Assembly: GCA_003439945.1 (NCBI GenBank)
Contig: QVRM01005918.1
Coordinates: forward strand, 57,501-121,500
DNA length: 64,000 nt
Reading direction: 5' to 3'
Source: Dermanyssus gallinae
Lineage: Eukaryota > Arthropoda > Arachnida > Mesostigmata > Dermanyssidae
The notes under the pieces were generated by a model. That model was not told the DNA's origin, made no database searches, and saw only the letters and a list, made by a program, of their open reading frames with translations. Shown here in pieces: positions 47,031 through 59,080 of this stretch. How positions within the stretch are numbered: the stretch's first letter is position 1; every line of letters begins with the position of its first letter. The translations under genes were made by a program, and so were the position numbers.

Positions 47031-49636
47031 GCAAAGCAATTGAGCATTAGACAAATACTTTTTATACACTAAGTTCAATTCTCAAATTTTCCTCTTCCTT
47101 ATATATATATATATATATCGTTTTTTAAAGCCCGTGATAAACACCAAAATTAAATAAGGCATGGTAGCAACGGCGCAAAAGCAGATGCATGTCCGCATTA
47201 CATTAACGTCTTTCCAGAATAATCTAAGGTTACATCAAAGCTAGATCTCCAGTGCATCTGGATTGTTTTTTAGAGCTTAGAATGTGTCAAGTGTATGTGC
47301 TGTGTACCGATCTTTCCACTACAATGTTTCTCTGTTCAAAAAAATGTGCGTAGTCGATTCATCTGCAGCGAGCCCTACGCCGGTCTTTGCTCATCGAAAT
47401 TCGCACATTATGAGTGCTAATGTGTCTTGAAAAACTCATATATGATACTTAAAGCTTGAGGCGATCAATAGTCTATAGTCAAACATTTTGCAATACAACG
47501 TGGGTATGTCTGCCGGCGCTATGTTAAAATCGAAATGCGCCATAACATTTCAATTTACAAACATGTAATTTATATAGCTATACTGATACAAAAGCCGGTG
47601 AAATATTTTTGTGTACCGGAATGCAGGCAAGCCTTTGCACTTGTGGCTTTCATAGAGCAACCAATTACTTTTATCGTCGTATCAGATTGTTCTTTAAAGG
47701 AAACCGAAAAAACTAACCTGAGCATCTGCATCTGTAAATTATACTTGTATAGGTTCACGCTTTGCAGCCGCGTGTTTAATAGGTCTTAATATAAGCTTAG
47801 TCAGGGCGGAATTATGCGTTGTCGGGAGCAGATAATTGCGTGTACCATATCGGCTTCACTTTTATGCTATGGTTATATTATTCTCATAGGACAGACCCCA
47901 GTTGAAATGACGGACGCTAATTAGTTCATAAGTATTGGTCTTTTAACAAATAAGCTAATAAGATCATTAGAATGAGAAAAATGGCTTGATATGATGAGCA
48001 AGTTTAAGATTATTCAGTTGTGGTTTTACATGTATCAACTTACTGCTTACCATAGATTGCGTAGAGGCAACTCGGGCTAATTTTTACTGAAGCAACCGCT
48101 ATTCCACTCGAGACAAGCTCCGTTCAACAGTAATAACTACGTATTAATCTGCATATTTGGGGCACGAAAGCTACATATGTTAAGAGATATCCAAATAATA
48201 CCTGTTGTTGCTACTATTGATATGCACATGTTTATTAGCAACGTTTCCCCGTCGAACGTTTTGCACACTCAGCCATTCGTTTGTACGATATTTGAATCTC
48301 TTTACAGAGTTTAGCTGTTAAGCAAGGCGGCTTTGATACAATCTACATCGATGTTCGGGGATCAGTTAATGATGGCCTGGCTTTGAATCGGGCCGGTGTA
48401 AGAGAACAGGCAGCCAGCCAGCCCACCATTGTAGCCACTAATGGATGACCTGTACGCCGAACTAGCCCCGTCGATACTAATGAACGAGCCGGTGCCGTGA
48501 TTCTGTATGTGCACAAAGTTCAGCGAGTCACAACGCATGACTAAATCATTACATTAATTCTCGATCTATTTATCTCCGTGCCTACGGCAAGCAATGTAAA
48601 TGCAGGGGCCTAGTGTGAAATCAGCCGGAACCGTTACGAATTTGGTCGGACTTGCCGTCTCTAAGTTCGCGGAGACAACAGCATGTTGCCGTAGTTTCTC
48701 CCGCAGACGTCGTCCGAGGCCGGCCTGCCCTTCACCGAGTTAGCTACTTATTGTGCTCTCTGGAAATCTGACGCATTCATGCTATATTCATGCGAAACAC
48801 CGTAGATGCCTACTTAGTGGTGGTAGAATCGAAACGCGCGGGGGTTTAGTCACTAGGCTTACGTTCGTCGATTTGGACGACCCGCTGATACCGAGAACAT
48901 TGAGCGGCTCATACGACCGAAAGCTTTTAGGTGGCCTAAGGAGTTGGCGATGACTGAGGCACCGCAGCGCTGTAAATCTCTTAGTCCATCGCCTCCATTC
49001 TTTCTTGGTTCAAAACCAGGATGCGGTCAGTCACCTATCTAAACGGTCTAGTCTATGACCACCCTTAGGTCACTTTCGGCACACTTTGTGCTAACCGGTT
49101 CTAAAGCAAAGTACGGCATGCGCTCAAAGCGCGTTGTACTAAATTGTGGTCTGCATTGCTTTATATAGTGGTACACATTGTGTCGTACATTTGTTTACAT
49201 TGCGCGCTTACTTATAAAACAAATATACGTAGACTACTGTGTAAGAAGTAAACTAACTTCAGCCAAGTAAGACACAGATTCTGAAATTAACATTGGTATT
49301 GAATATATTAGCAAATTATTCGGATTTGAAACGCCGGGCGACGGCAATCTATAAATTGCTGCTAGTTGCGTTTTCTAACTAGAAATCATCGTTTTGGCTA
49401 AACAACAGTCATAGTTCGTTACATTTTTTGTAGTTATATTCGACGAGGGAATGTTGTTTCTCACAAGCGCTGCAACCCCACCTGCTCTGTATGAGGAATT
49501 GGAGAAAAATGAGTTGGAATAATTTTATTTTAAGCATGACTTTCTCGTGTGGGTAAATCTGTGTACACACCACCACACCAGCCACATCATTTATTAATTG
49601 AGATATCATGTTATCAAAATTCTTGCATAGGCTTCT
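47031..49636. other. Stretch without supported gene
   Basis: A (TA)n run at 47100-47118. Around 48930-49030 a TGGTTCAAAACC-type B-box-like sequence hints at another SINE fragment but no body match was found. Otherwise unassigned. Confidence 0.4.
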
Positions 49637-49935
49637 TAACGCACTGCGCTTGCTTCCCCTCCAGAGTTGCCCTCACTTCGTCTTTGTAGATCCTTCTCTG
49701 TACTGATACAGATGGACTCGTCGTCGGTATCCACTATCCGTTTACCGGCTTTGCTGATCCAGCAGAACTAGCAGTTGAGTTCTGTTTTCTCTTGCGTGGC
49801 CAGCCAGCGCAAACGCTTCAGTTTGGCAAGCAGCTCATTGACCGTGGTCATCAGGCGACCCTCGTTGTTCTGAAATTTCTCCTGGGTGAGGATCATAAGT
49901 TGATTCATCTGAGCATTACTAAACGTCTCTGACAT
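49637..49935 (-). pseudogene. Small degraded open frame, unrecognised
   Basis: An ATG at 49935 in a good context (AAAAATATGT) opens a 55-codon frame starting MSETFSNAQMNQLMILTQEK, rich in charged and Leu residues as in a coiled coil, and ending at a TAG at 49768. Beyond the stop the same frame continues with protein-like sequence (KRIVDTDDESICISTEKDL) to about 49637. This suggests a coding sequence broken by a nonsense change, perhaps a transposon ORF1 or processed gene copy. No family is recognised. Confidence 0.3.
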
Positions 49936-49939
49936 ATTT

Positions 49940-51311
49940 TTCCTCTGGCGTGCTTGTCAGTAACTTTGAACTCCTTTGCAATCATTTCAGTCGTCTTAGG
50001 AATAGCCTAAGCGACGCTTTTGCAAATTCAGCTTCAGAAATTTCTACGTGAAGCGGTGTAGCGGTGTGCGCATGCTACTGCTCGTTTTCGAATTGGCATT
50101 TTTACTTACGTTACTATTATGCTGAAACCAAACGCGATGGAGCGATGTGATTACTAATCTGAACACTTATGTCGCAGCGCTGGTAAAAAGTTTCAAATAT
50201 ACCGCAGTCTGAAATACAGTAATGAATCTTTGTTGCTCATGCGTTAAAATCTGAGGTAACTAAGAGAGTATAGCCCTATGCACGTTGTCTATCCGTACGA
50301 TATTGTCTCGTGAGGATAATTCCTCAATGTCTCGTGATTCGATAATTGCAGAAATGTTTCTGTACTATTTTCAGCTATCCTTGATGCGTTCCATTTAGGA
50401 ATGCACTTTACCAACAGCTGCTAGTTGAGGTATTTTAGAGCTTGCTTCGTTCCATTGCGAGATAACGCATTTCATGAGACATATCGCTGCCCAACACGGC
50501 GTACGGCCAGTCCTAAAACTAAAAACATTCTACATCACTTTTACTGGGCGGCTGGCAGAATGTAGGTAGCTTATATTTGGCATGTAGTCAATAAATCGAG
50601 TGTACGAACTGTAATAAACATTTGAGGCTAACAGGCGGTTTGTACGAACGTTATGTGAAGTTCAAAGCATGCACTCTATAAAGGCGCCTCACGACACACA
50701 AAGACGTTGACCGTTAATATGAACACCCGAATGGAAGCGTTAAGCAATTTTACCGCATGATACCACGGATGTCCGCATAATATGGGATGACACCCGAACG
50801 ACACAGCATATGCAACTAGTACGCACGTTCTATGTTTTTCTTTTGTTTCCGAGAAGCGGGACCAACAAAGCTGCGCAATCTCATCTTACGGGCGATGCGT
50901 GCAATAATATGTAGTTCGCCTTTGGGTCAGGTCACGACCGGTCAATATACATAGATGTATGCAACAATCATTTCCGGGGACGAGCAGACACTAAGCGACG
51001 ACGTTAGAGATATGCTCTCTATGTGATGCCCAAATATCGGCCATGTGGCACGTCATATAGGATGCTTCTGGGATAATGGAAGAACGCGAAACGAAATTGA
51101 GCTAGTTTGTCACGTTCGTAATTCACCGTTGGCTGCCAGCAGAGTGTTGCAGAGGTGAGTCGTAAGTACAGGCCAAAAAAAGAAACAGTAATGCTACATA
51201 TTTGTCTATCGGCGGCTTTTCGTTATGGCACGTGAAGGCGTTCGCGTACACATTTCAGCAGAGAGAGTTTATTGATGTCTACGTGCTGAATTTGTCTAAA
51301 GTCAACGTGCA
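49940..51311. other. Stretch without supported gene
   Basis: Unassigned DNA of mixed composition. No feature recognised. Confidence 0.5.
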
Positions 51312-51645
51312 AACGTGTACAGAATGTCCGACGTGTCTTTTAAATGGCCACCATATTTGTTTGTAACGTCAGTAAATTGAGCTAGTCGCATTGCGTTAAC
51401 TACTTAAGTGCGGACAATTTACACTGTCTGCACAAACTTGTCTTTCTGCCGCCTGCTTACGGTTCTGGTCGACAGCCTTATATATGAGTGTGTGCACGGT
51501 TGGGTCTATATGCTGCTGTTCCTACCCTACTGGTGTCGTAATAAGCACCTAAGTAGTTAACGCAATGCGACTAGCTCAATTTACCGACGTCACAAACGAA
51601 TATGGTTGTGGCCATATAATAGACGCGTCACGTTCTGTACACGTT
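51312..51645. mobile_element. Foldback/MITE-like element with 100-bp inverted ends
   Basis: 51312-51411 and 51546-51645 are inverted copies of each other with few differences. The inner half, GTAAATTGAGCTAGTCGCAT and TGCGTTAACTACTTA, is essentially identical; the outer half (AACGTGTACAGAA...GGCCA...ATTTGTTTG) has a few changes and 1-3 bp indels. The spacer is about 134 bp and non-coding. This is the structure of a non-autonomous foldback-type DNA element. No clear target duplication is visible. Confidence 0.85.
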
Positions 51646-51871
51646 ACTAATAATTTATATCCACACAGTTGGTGTGCAGATGTCATAATTGTCAGTTCGG
51701 CGGTGGTGTTCATCATGACAGTACTTGAAGTGTTTAGCGTCAGATAAGTTTTACGGTTGTGGGGACCATGTTAATTGATCGATATCAGACATTGACAGTC
51801 CATTTACCTGACCACATGTTGTATAACTCATTCATAAGAACGATAAAGATTTATTTAAGGACAACAATTTA

Positions 51872-52090
51872 GCAAGCAGCGCGGTCTAGAGGACTAGTGC
51901 GCTAGAATCAACCGGGATGTCACCAATTCGGTCCTCGATGTTGTTAAATTTTCTTTGAGCGATGCCATTGTGAAGACATATGATAAACTACATACCGATG
52001 AGAGTCAACGGCCATACTGCCGCAAGGACTGTTGGGGAAATCCTAGATATCGACAACGTGCGATTCGATGCCCGTAAGCGACGGAGTTTG
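51872..52090 (+). mobile_element. tRNA-derived SINE, copy 2
   Basis: An A-box-like CGGTCTAGAGG (51882-51892) and a degenerate B box near 51923-51934, then the same body as 10650-10917: TTAAATTTTCTTTGAGC, ACATATGATAAACTACATACC, GAGAGTCAACGGCCATACTG and a terminal GACGGAG. It is shorter than copy 1 because of an internal deletion near the 3' end. Confidence 0.7.
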
Positions 52091-52599
52091 GTCTAGCATA
52101 AAAGCTAACCTCCTTAAAATGTTTTTAATTCTAGAACGTTTATTTGTTAACGTCGGAACACTTTGGCATAATACATGACTTGTTATATGCATGTACATAT
52201 AGTTCGAGTCAAAAAATGTCAACGCCCACCACAGTTGAATTTAAATGTATTCCGTACTCAAAGTAGTAATGCCATGCTAAAAATAACTGAATCATTGAAA
52301 AGCTAATTAAATTTGCCTTAAACATAAATATAATGTTAAAGCGATACCTCTCATTGTTAACCATATAAAACAGTGAATTGACATGCTTCGCTATATAATC
52401 TCGGTTTAGTAACTTTCGTTCTATTTGCCGGTGTTGCCTAATAAACATATAATAAAATATTTAGCAAAGTCAGTCAGTCAGCTGCCAATATTTTTTAGTC
52501 AACAAGCTTGGGTATATTCAACATCCAGTCCACTATTTGTGGACGGTATTAACTCATGGGCAGCTCTATCGGTGAGCAGGTTTGGGCAGGTTTGGGTTA

Positions 52600-53467
52600 A
52601 ATATTTTTTCAAATTGCCGATCTACTGCTGTCCAGTGTGGCCACTAACCGCACTGACCCTGGCCCGCAACAGGGCGCTGATGCGCACGACCCAACGCATC
52701 ACGGCTTTACGGATTACGATGGCCTACAAGGCGGTCAGCACGGCGGCTGTACTCATGCTGGCTAGTACGGAAGACCGACGAACGTCGTCGCTTGTGGGCG
52801 GAACCGACAAGCAATAAGGAAGAAGAAACAACTGTGATTTCTTGGCAAAATGAATGGGAACCTGAGGCCCGTGTATAGGACCTGATTCCAGACATTAAGG
52901 CGTGGATTAACCGGCACGGCGGCGAGTTGACACACCACGTGACTCCAGTGCTCACAGGGCATGGCAACTTCGAGATTTACCTGTTTCGAATAGGAAAAGC
53001 AGATACGCCACTCTGCAAGCACTGTGAAGAAATAAACGAAGGACACGCCGGAACCCACAGTATTGCTGTGCCCGGTGTGGGCTCCATTACGCACGAACCA
53101 CAGCAAGTGACGGCAGTCTTAAGAAGCTGACACACCTTCTTATAAGTTCACGTGATGACTGGAATCTTAAAGCTCGTACAATCGAACGCATTATGCAGGC
53201 CAAAAAAAGAAGAATCGTTTTTATTTGATAAGGCTCCGTGAGGCACTCCAGGGCAGCTAAGAAAATGACGTTACTATTAACCCCTCTCAATTGTTTGAAG
53301 TATTGCTTGCGCAGTTCCCTGTTGAGCGTGCGGATGGGGACATGACTGTTTTTTAGTAGGTTGGAGCCCCACACTACCGGCCCACATTTGCACCTGAGCT
53401 TTCCTGCCGTGGTATCCGTGTGTGCAAATCGCATTTTCCAGTTAGTCCCTTATTAACAAAAAAAAGG
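52600..53467 (+). pseudogene. R1-like relic C: end of ORF2 and 3' region
   Basis: The thumb region CCPVWPLTALTLARNRALM and TTQRITALRITMAYKAVSTA (52625-52750) parallels the intact copy at 29.4-32.0 kb. Then come DLIPDIKAWINRHGGEL, LTGHGNFEIYLFRIGKADT and the finger start CKHCEE (52890-53030). The 3' region has GACATGACTGTTTTTTAGTAGG, GGCCCACATTTGCA and TTTTCCAGTTAGTCCC before a short A run at 53459-53466. Frameshifts and stops are present; the 5' part is missing. Confidence 0.8.
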
Positions 53468-54285
53468 TAAACGAAAACTCCGTACCGCTCTCCGAGTAGT
53501 TGTTAATGCGAATACTGCTAAGCAAAGGCTTTACGACAATCATGGTTAGCCTCCCAGGTTCGCTCTTTGTCTAAAATTTACCACAGTCTACCGAAACACG
53601 CGATGCAGGTTGCCTGTGACAGCCTAAATCTGTCAGTCGTCAGGTGCCGTCGCGTTTGGCTTCGCTTTATTAAACTTGGTAGAAGAGTGCACGAACCTGA
53701 GGCCCGTAATAGGCTAATCAGTTGCACTCGATGGCCTTTGAGGTAGAGAATCCTACGCGACTACTTGCAATGTACTGTGATAAACTCGATAAAAAAAGAA
53801 GTTCCGGTAGCCCCTCAAACTCAAACGTTCAAAAAGTGTTCGAAATTCGAGCATTGCCTACCGACCGAGCAGTGGTTCTAGCCAGTCGGTAGTCCAGCCT
53901 GGCTTCTTGGATGTGTATATGCATTTAGCCTGCTGTGTATATGTTTATAGTCTACTGTGTACACAACTAACTGTGTATATAGGTGCAAACAGGCGTTCAC
54001 AAGTTGAATGCTCATTATCGACACTGTACATAACAACCACAAAGAACAGCTACGAACAGTGGTAGAACGCCTGTCAAATCGCTGCTCTCTACAGGCACTG
54101 GGTAGCAAAATGGTAGCGACGGCAACTACAGTAACGGTCTAAGCAAGACCATTGCGAGTTTAATTTCCAGCGCTTGCTTTTTTCTTTTTTACATATTTTT
54201 ATTTCATTTTAATTTACTCGCTTATTTAAAATATTGATTAATTCATTCTCTTTCAAATGTATTTATCTCTTTTATTTTTACTGCA
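53468..54285. other. Stretch between R1-like relics
   Basis: Unassigned. A frame near 53640-53740 (RVWLRFIKLGRRVHEPEARN) is protein-like and may be another retroelement scrap, but no motif confirms it. Confidence 0.35.
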
Positions 54286-54300
54286 TTTCTAAGCCCCAGA

Positions 54301-55850
54301 TAATGCATTACCATATTCCGCCGGGCAAAAGACCCGGACAAAAGCAGCCCGATTTGGGCCGTGAAAAAGTAAGAAGTATGATGACAAAACTACTCCTGGC
54401 AGAAGCCACTTCGAAGAAGCGGTCTCAAATAACTATCTCGACAAGATAGCTATCATTGCACACAAGCTCACCAACCACGCGGCCAGCAGACATATATAGA
54501 CACAATGGCGAAAAGCCTGGCGGAGGAACTTTGTGTCGCGGTAAAAGAGGCACGGATGAAGGAGGTCGGCACACTGATCGTCAAAGAGACCGCGGACTCG
54601 GGGTGTCAGTGAACGATTGACACTGTTGCCCTGGAGCGGCAGGCTTAAAACATCACCGCCATAAAACAGCACGATCAGCAGACAAGACCAAATAGCAGAA
54701 CATGGCCTGCCAGTTCCAGGACATCACCGGCTCGACCGGCCACAGCATACGGGAGGTCATGTCGCATCAAGTAAGCGAATCGGGAGATGACGGCGAGCCC
54801 ACCACCACGGCCCTGGTGGCAATCAGGCTCTCCAAGGCTGCAACGCTTCTCCAGGACAAGCACTTCCTGGATCAGACGCTGCTATGGGCCAGTGCCCCCC
54901 TGGGCTCAAGGGACCTTGGACCAATACCTTGCCACCTGAAAATCCAGGGTGAGCAGAGGAGAATTGGCAAACTCCTCGAGTGCCTCTTTCGGGCACGGGG
55001 CCTGCACCCCGCTGTCACACCCACGGCGCACATGGGGGGGGGGGCAGAAAGCTGCAATAAAAGCTCAATCAGCATGAAAACAACCTTCTTTCTAAAAAAA
55101 AAAAGGCAAGTCCTATGCCGATATGATCAGGGAGCGGGCTTTCAGGGTGGACCTCAACGCCCACAGCGTCTAGGTAAACTGAGTGCGGGAGCGTGCGGTT
55201 GGTGGTAGCAGAGGCGGTAGAGGGGGAGGCCAGTTCCTTTTTTTGCCCTGCAATCAGCCGAGGAGACGGGCGCGACCAGTCGTTCCTCAGACGGCTTTTG
55301 ATCGGAAACGTCATGGAGATCACTATCTTACAAGACATCGAAACTGCCCTTTGAAGGGCGTTGCCTATCGTGTGACCGCTAACTGGTGACCCTCACAAAA
55401 GGGGACCCACCGGTAAATGGACGTCCCTGGTCTGAGTGCCCCCCTCCCTGATGCTGCCAGGGTTCTGAACCTTAAACGTATCCACCTAGGGTGGTTCTTA
55501 TGCTCAATCTCGGATTGGATCACCGTGCCGACGTGCCAGCATTGCCAACGAGTAGGCCACTCTGCGCCGTCGTGCATTAACGCTGTCGTTACAAGCAAGC
55601 GTTACCACAGGCGCGGGGTACTTGGGTACCTCCATAGGGAATGCAAGGCGACCACAATTTGCAACAACTACGATGAAGAGGGACACGCGGCCAACGTCGC
55701 CGCCCTGTTTGAAGTACAGGAAGCAACTAGAAGAGCTCCGCGGCACCCGGCTTACCACGCGGCCAACGCCCGCGGACGTAGAGGGCTTTACTTTGGTCAT
55801 CCAAGGAAGTCGCAAGAGGGCACGAGCCTCATACCATTCGGACCCTAGGG
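54301..55850 (+). pseudogene. R1-like ORF1 (gag-like) relic
   Basis: Open pieces of up to 168 codons are separated by stops. The front starts MHYHIPPGKRPGQKQPDLGR and is basic. Near 55534-55575 there is a perfect zinc knuckle, CQHCQRVGHSAPSC (C-x2-C-x4-H-x4-C), followed at 55640-55710 by a second, damaged one, CKATTICNNYDEEGHAANV, equal to the knuckle in relic B. ORF1 proteins of this kind bind the element RNA. A poly-G run at 55034-55043 and poly-A at 55098-55107 are likely sites of slippage. Confidence 0.65.
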
Positions 55851-55859
55851 CCTCAAAGA

Positions 55860-58164
55860 CATGCAAAACGCAATTTACTCGCAACACTACGCATGTACTC
55901 CAACTAAACTGCAACCGCAGCAAAGATGCTTCTAACATGCTCCAAGAAATCAGTAGCAGAATAGGAGCCTGTTGCTGTTCAGGCAACCCAATGTCCGGTG
56001 GGCCGAAAATTGGCCCTCGGGTACCGAAAAGACGACGCGCATCGTACGTATAGAGTTTTATCGGAACTACCCGAAGGGGACTACAAGCCCTCGACTGGTT
56101 AGCGGCCGAGGATTTCGTCGTTCTTAACACGGATGCCAGGCGCACCTCATGCATTGATCTGACCATCACGCGCCGGGCTGAGACCCATATGATTTTAAAC
56201 TGGAAGATGCTACAGGACAAATAATCTCTCAGCGACCATCTTATCATTGAATTCCACGTGACTTCCACGTGACCCGTGACGCCGCGGCACACCAAAGAAC
56301 TGGTGGACTGCCGTGCTCGGACAACTGAAACAGAAATGCCTAAGGGCACAGCAGCTTCTCACCCGCGCCCGGGGATCTGCGCCTAAGAAAAAGGCTGCCC
56401 AACACCACGGAGCTGAGTATAAAAGGCTGCGGAACCTTCGCAAGGACATCTTCTGGAGCAACAAAAGCTTCTGGAGGGCCTTTCGTGAAGAGCTGGAAGA
56501 CGGCCTCCTGGGGCCGCTTATTCAAAATGGTTAGAAGGCTACCCCCTAACTAGCACAAGCGTAGGATAGTGATAACGCCGGAAGTGTCGCGAGAAGCGTG
56601 AAGTGGCGCGAAGAAGAAGAAGTGATGACCCTCCGGAAGTCACTCTACAAGAATTTCAGGCTGCTTAGGCACGCCTTAAACAAGGAAAGGCGCCGGGCTC
56701 GGACGGTATCTCGATCTCCGCATTCAAGACGCTAATGAAAGAATTCTCAGAAACAGTAGTTTGCTACGACGTGGATGCTCCGGTCGGGCTCGTTTCCTAG
56801 CATTTGATTCCATCGTGGAGGCACGCCTTTGGAATTTCGCGAAGGGGAATGGCCTGCTGTCAGACGCCCAACACGGGTTTCGTAAGGGCCACTCAACTAT
56901 CGACGCCATACGGCAGATCTTGACGCAGGCAGAACTTCCACGAGACTTTGCCAAGAAGACGAGACCTTTACCGCGCCATCCTACTAAGCCTCCGTAACGC
57001 TTCTAACAGGCTAATGTGGAGAGTCATCCTGGAGACTCCCCACACGAAGGACACACTCTTCTGCCTACTCCGAATCGTATCAAACTACCTCTAGGACCGA
57101 ACAATACTTTTTTTGTGGAACCAGTTTTAGCATGACTGCAGGTATGCCACAAGGCTCCGCTCTTAACCCCCTGCTATGGAACATAACATGTGACGACGTG
57201 CTACGGCTAAGGGGTAAACCATCTAGCCTATGCGGACAACCTCGCCCTTACCGTCCAGGCCCGGACCCCGGATTTATTACAGAGTCGTGCAAATGAAGCA
57301 CTTGCCGATTCCGCTGACTGGATGCAGGTGACGGGCCTCGCCCTCGCCCCCGCCAAAAGCAAGGCCATATCTGGTGAGACGGAACAACTGCCCACCCTAC
57401 ACCTCCATATAGAAAACTAGTAATCGGTATCCTAGTTTGTCTATATGGAGTCCCGACTGCATTGGTCGGCAATACAGTAAGGTATCTCGCATTCCTCGCA
57501 CCCTAAATTTCGCCGTTAGTAGAAACCGCCTGCACCGGGCCCAGAGGGTCAGGGCCCCCATGATAATTGCGGCATACCGGTCGGTTAGCGCAGCGACGGC
57601 TCTCGTTCTTGCTGGTGCGGTACCTGAAAGCACGACCTGAAAGCAGTCAAGCTCCGTCTAGGGGGCAGTCACTAGTGCAAGAAGGACGAACAGCGTCGGT
57701 GCACAATTGACCTATGGCAGAAGAAATTGGACGCCTTGCAAGAGGGTGCGCCAGGCGCGAGTCTCTGTCACCTGATCCAGATTGTCAAAGACTGGCAAAC
57801 CCGGCCAGAGAGTGAACTCGCCATCTAGTCGACCCAGATCCTGACAGGTCACGGCGATTTTTAGACCTACCCTTTCAGGGTCGGGAAGGTTCCCAGCACT
57901 AGTTGCATCTACTGCGGTGATGTGCTGGAGGACACCCCAGAGCACACTGTTCTGAGGTGCCCTGCATGGGCGGAGCAGCCCGCCCCCCTACAGCTTTTAA
58001 TGCAGACTCCAGTTTTTATCGTACATTACATCCGCAAAAGAATGATAGCAACATTCTCGCAAAGGAAGATTACATCTGAAGTTATTAAATCTATACTACA
58101 AAAAAATGAGGGCCGACCCCCTAAGGCGCCCGCGGCACTTGGGGAACACACCCGCCAGAAGTAG
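55860..58164 (+). pseudogene. R1-like ORF2 relic (endonuclease, reverse transcriptase, finger)
   Basis: Endonuclease start LQLNCNRSKDASNMLQEI (about 55902). RT blocks: SDAQHGFRKGHSTIDAI (56860-56915), GMPQGSALNPLLWNIT (57140-57190), a damaged catalytic block near 57225 and MQVTGLALAPAKSKA-type text (57320-57365). Thumb: RNRLHRAQRVRAPMIIAAYR. C-terminal: LTGHGDF (57845) and CIYCGDVLEDTPEHTVLRC (57908-57960), a complete R1-type finger. Numerous stops and frame changes; inactive. Confidence 0.8.
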
Positions 58165-58342
58165 TAAATTCCCCCCCCCCCCCCCCTGCCTCTTTTATGA
58201 GATGCGCAAGCAGTTCCGAGTCAGACCGGTTGACGGGGACATGACTAGTTTTTGTAGGTTGGAGCCCTACACTAACGGCCCACGCTTGCAGGGAGCTTCT
58301 CCGCCGTGGTTACAGTATGTGTTATCGCATTTTCCACTTCCC

Positions 58343-58556
58343 ACTGCTTGGCTCGGCCTCCCTCAGGGCGAGGTCGACCGAGCGGCGGGGTGTCGGTGCT
58401 GTACAATTGGAGGCTTGGGGATGTCAGGGAGCACTTGCAGTGGTCGATTTGTTAATACTGAACGGCCGGAACCGGAAATATCTCTTTACATTGGCAAGAA
58501 TGATTCACTATGCAAAGGGAGCTCTCTAAGATGGCACGTTCCAGTGGGAATCGAGT
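58343..58556 (+). other. Older host sequence interrupted by R1-like copy F
   Basis: The sequence up to 58556 and that from 59081 onward were contiguous before copy F inserted. A frame reads across the join (HVPVGIE then LFLTREAAMPERD), so they may belong to the older retroelement whose polymerase follows at 59.3-60.3 kb. Confidence 0.4.
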
Positions 58557-59080
58557 AGGGAAGCACGGGACGCAGCACCAACCGCTGTGAGGGGCCGACC
58601 CATCAAGGAGGTGGTCTCCCATATGATGACTTCGGCGGAGGCATGGAGGGAGGCGACGAACTTGTTCGACGCTGTTTTGACACTCAAGACAGCCAAGGAA
58701 ACGGCCAGGCGGGAGAGGTTTGAGCGGGTCTCTCGGGAGAGTGGTCGAGACGAGGAGCCGAGGGAGGGGGGAGGGGGTGGGGAGCAGCCAGGCCCTCATG
58801 GTCTCGACGCACCCTCACAGGACGGATTACAAAATGGCATCCCCCTATCCAACCGCAGGTAGACATGCGGGATGATAGTCAGGGATAGAGCTGATTGAAG
58901 GAGAACGGCAGGGACGCCTCTCCCACGGTTTCGATGTAATGCCAAAGTAATACCGAGCCTGGGGGGGTGGGGAGGAATCCGGGTTTAGTGGGTTTGCGAG
59001 TCTCACACTAGTCACGCAGGCTGCTAGTGGCGCATGTGCATCATGCATTACCGAAACCTCCCAGAAAAAAAAAAAAAAAA
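58557..59080 (+). mobile_element. R1-like copy F, 5'-truncated, poly(A) and 13-bp target duplication
   Basis: GTGGGAATCGAGT occurs at 58544-58556 and again at 59081-59093, immediately after A16 (59065-59080). The 524-bp insert contains only the last coding part and the 3' region. The frame from 58557 reads GRPIKEVVSHMMTSAEAW and LKTAKETARRERFERV, ending at 58860-58862. It parallels the C-terminus of the copy at 29.4-32.0 kb (FVEYICSTASAWKM...). TTTAGTGGGTT in its 3' region is the motif shared with the other copies. Confidence 0.85.

Larger units (their letters stand above)
54286..58342 (+). mobile_element. R1-like retrotransposon relic D (ORF1, ORF2 and 3' end)
   Basis: The longest copy of its family here: ORF1 zone 54301-55850, ORF2 zone 55860-58164, then a poly-C stretch (58168-58187) and the shared 3' region (58235-58342) with GGGGACATGACTAGTTTTTG, GGTTGGAGCCC and GCATTTTCCACTTCC. 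The tail is cut short compared with relics C and E. Frame disruptions run throughout. Confidence 0.8.

Noticed and set aside
48930..49030. tRNA gene or third SINE copy
   Set aside because: A B-box-like TGGTTCAAAACC is present, but no convincing A box, cloverleaf or SINE body.
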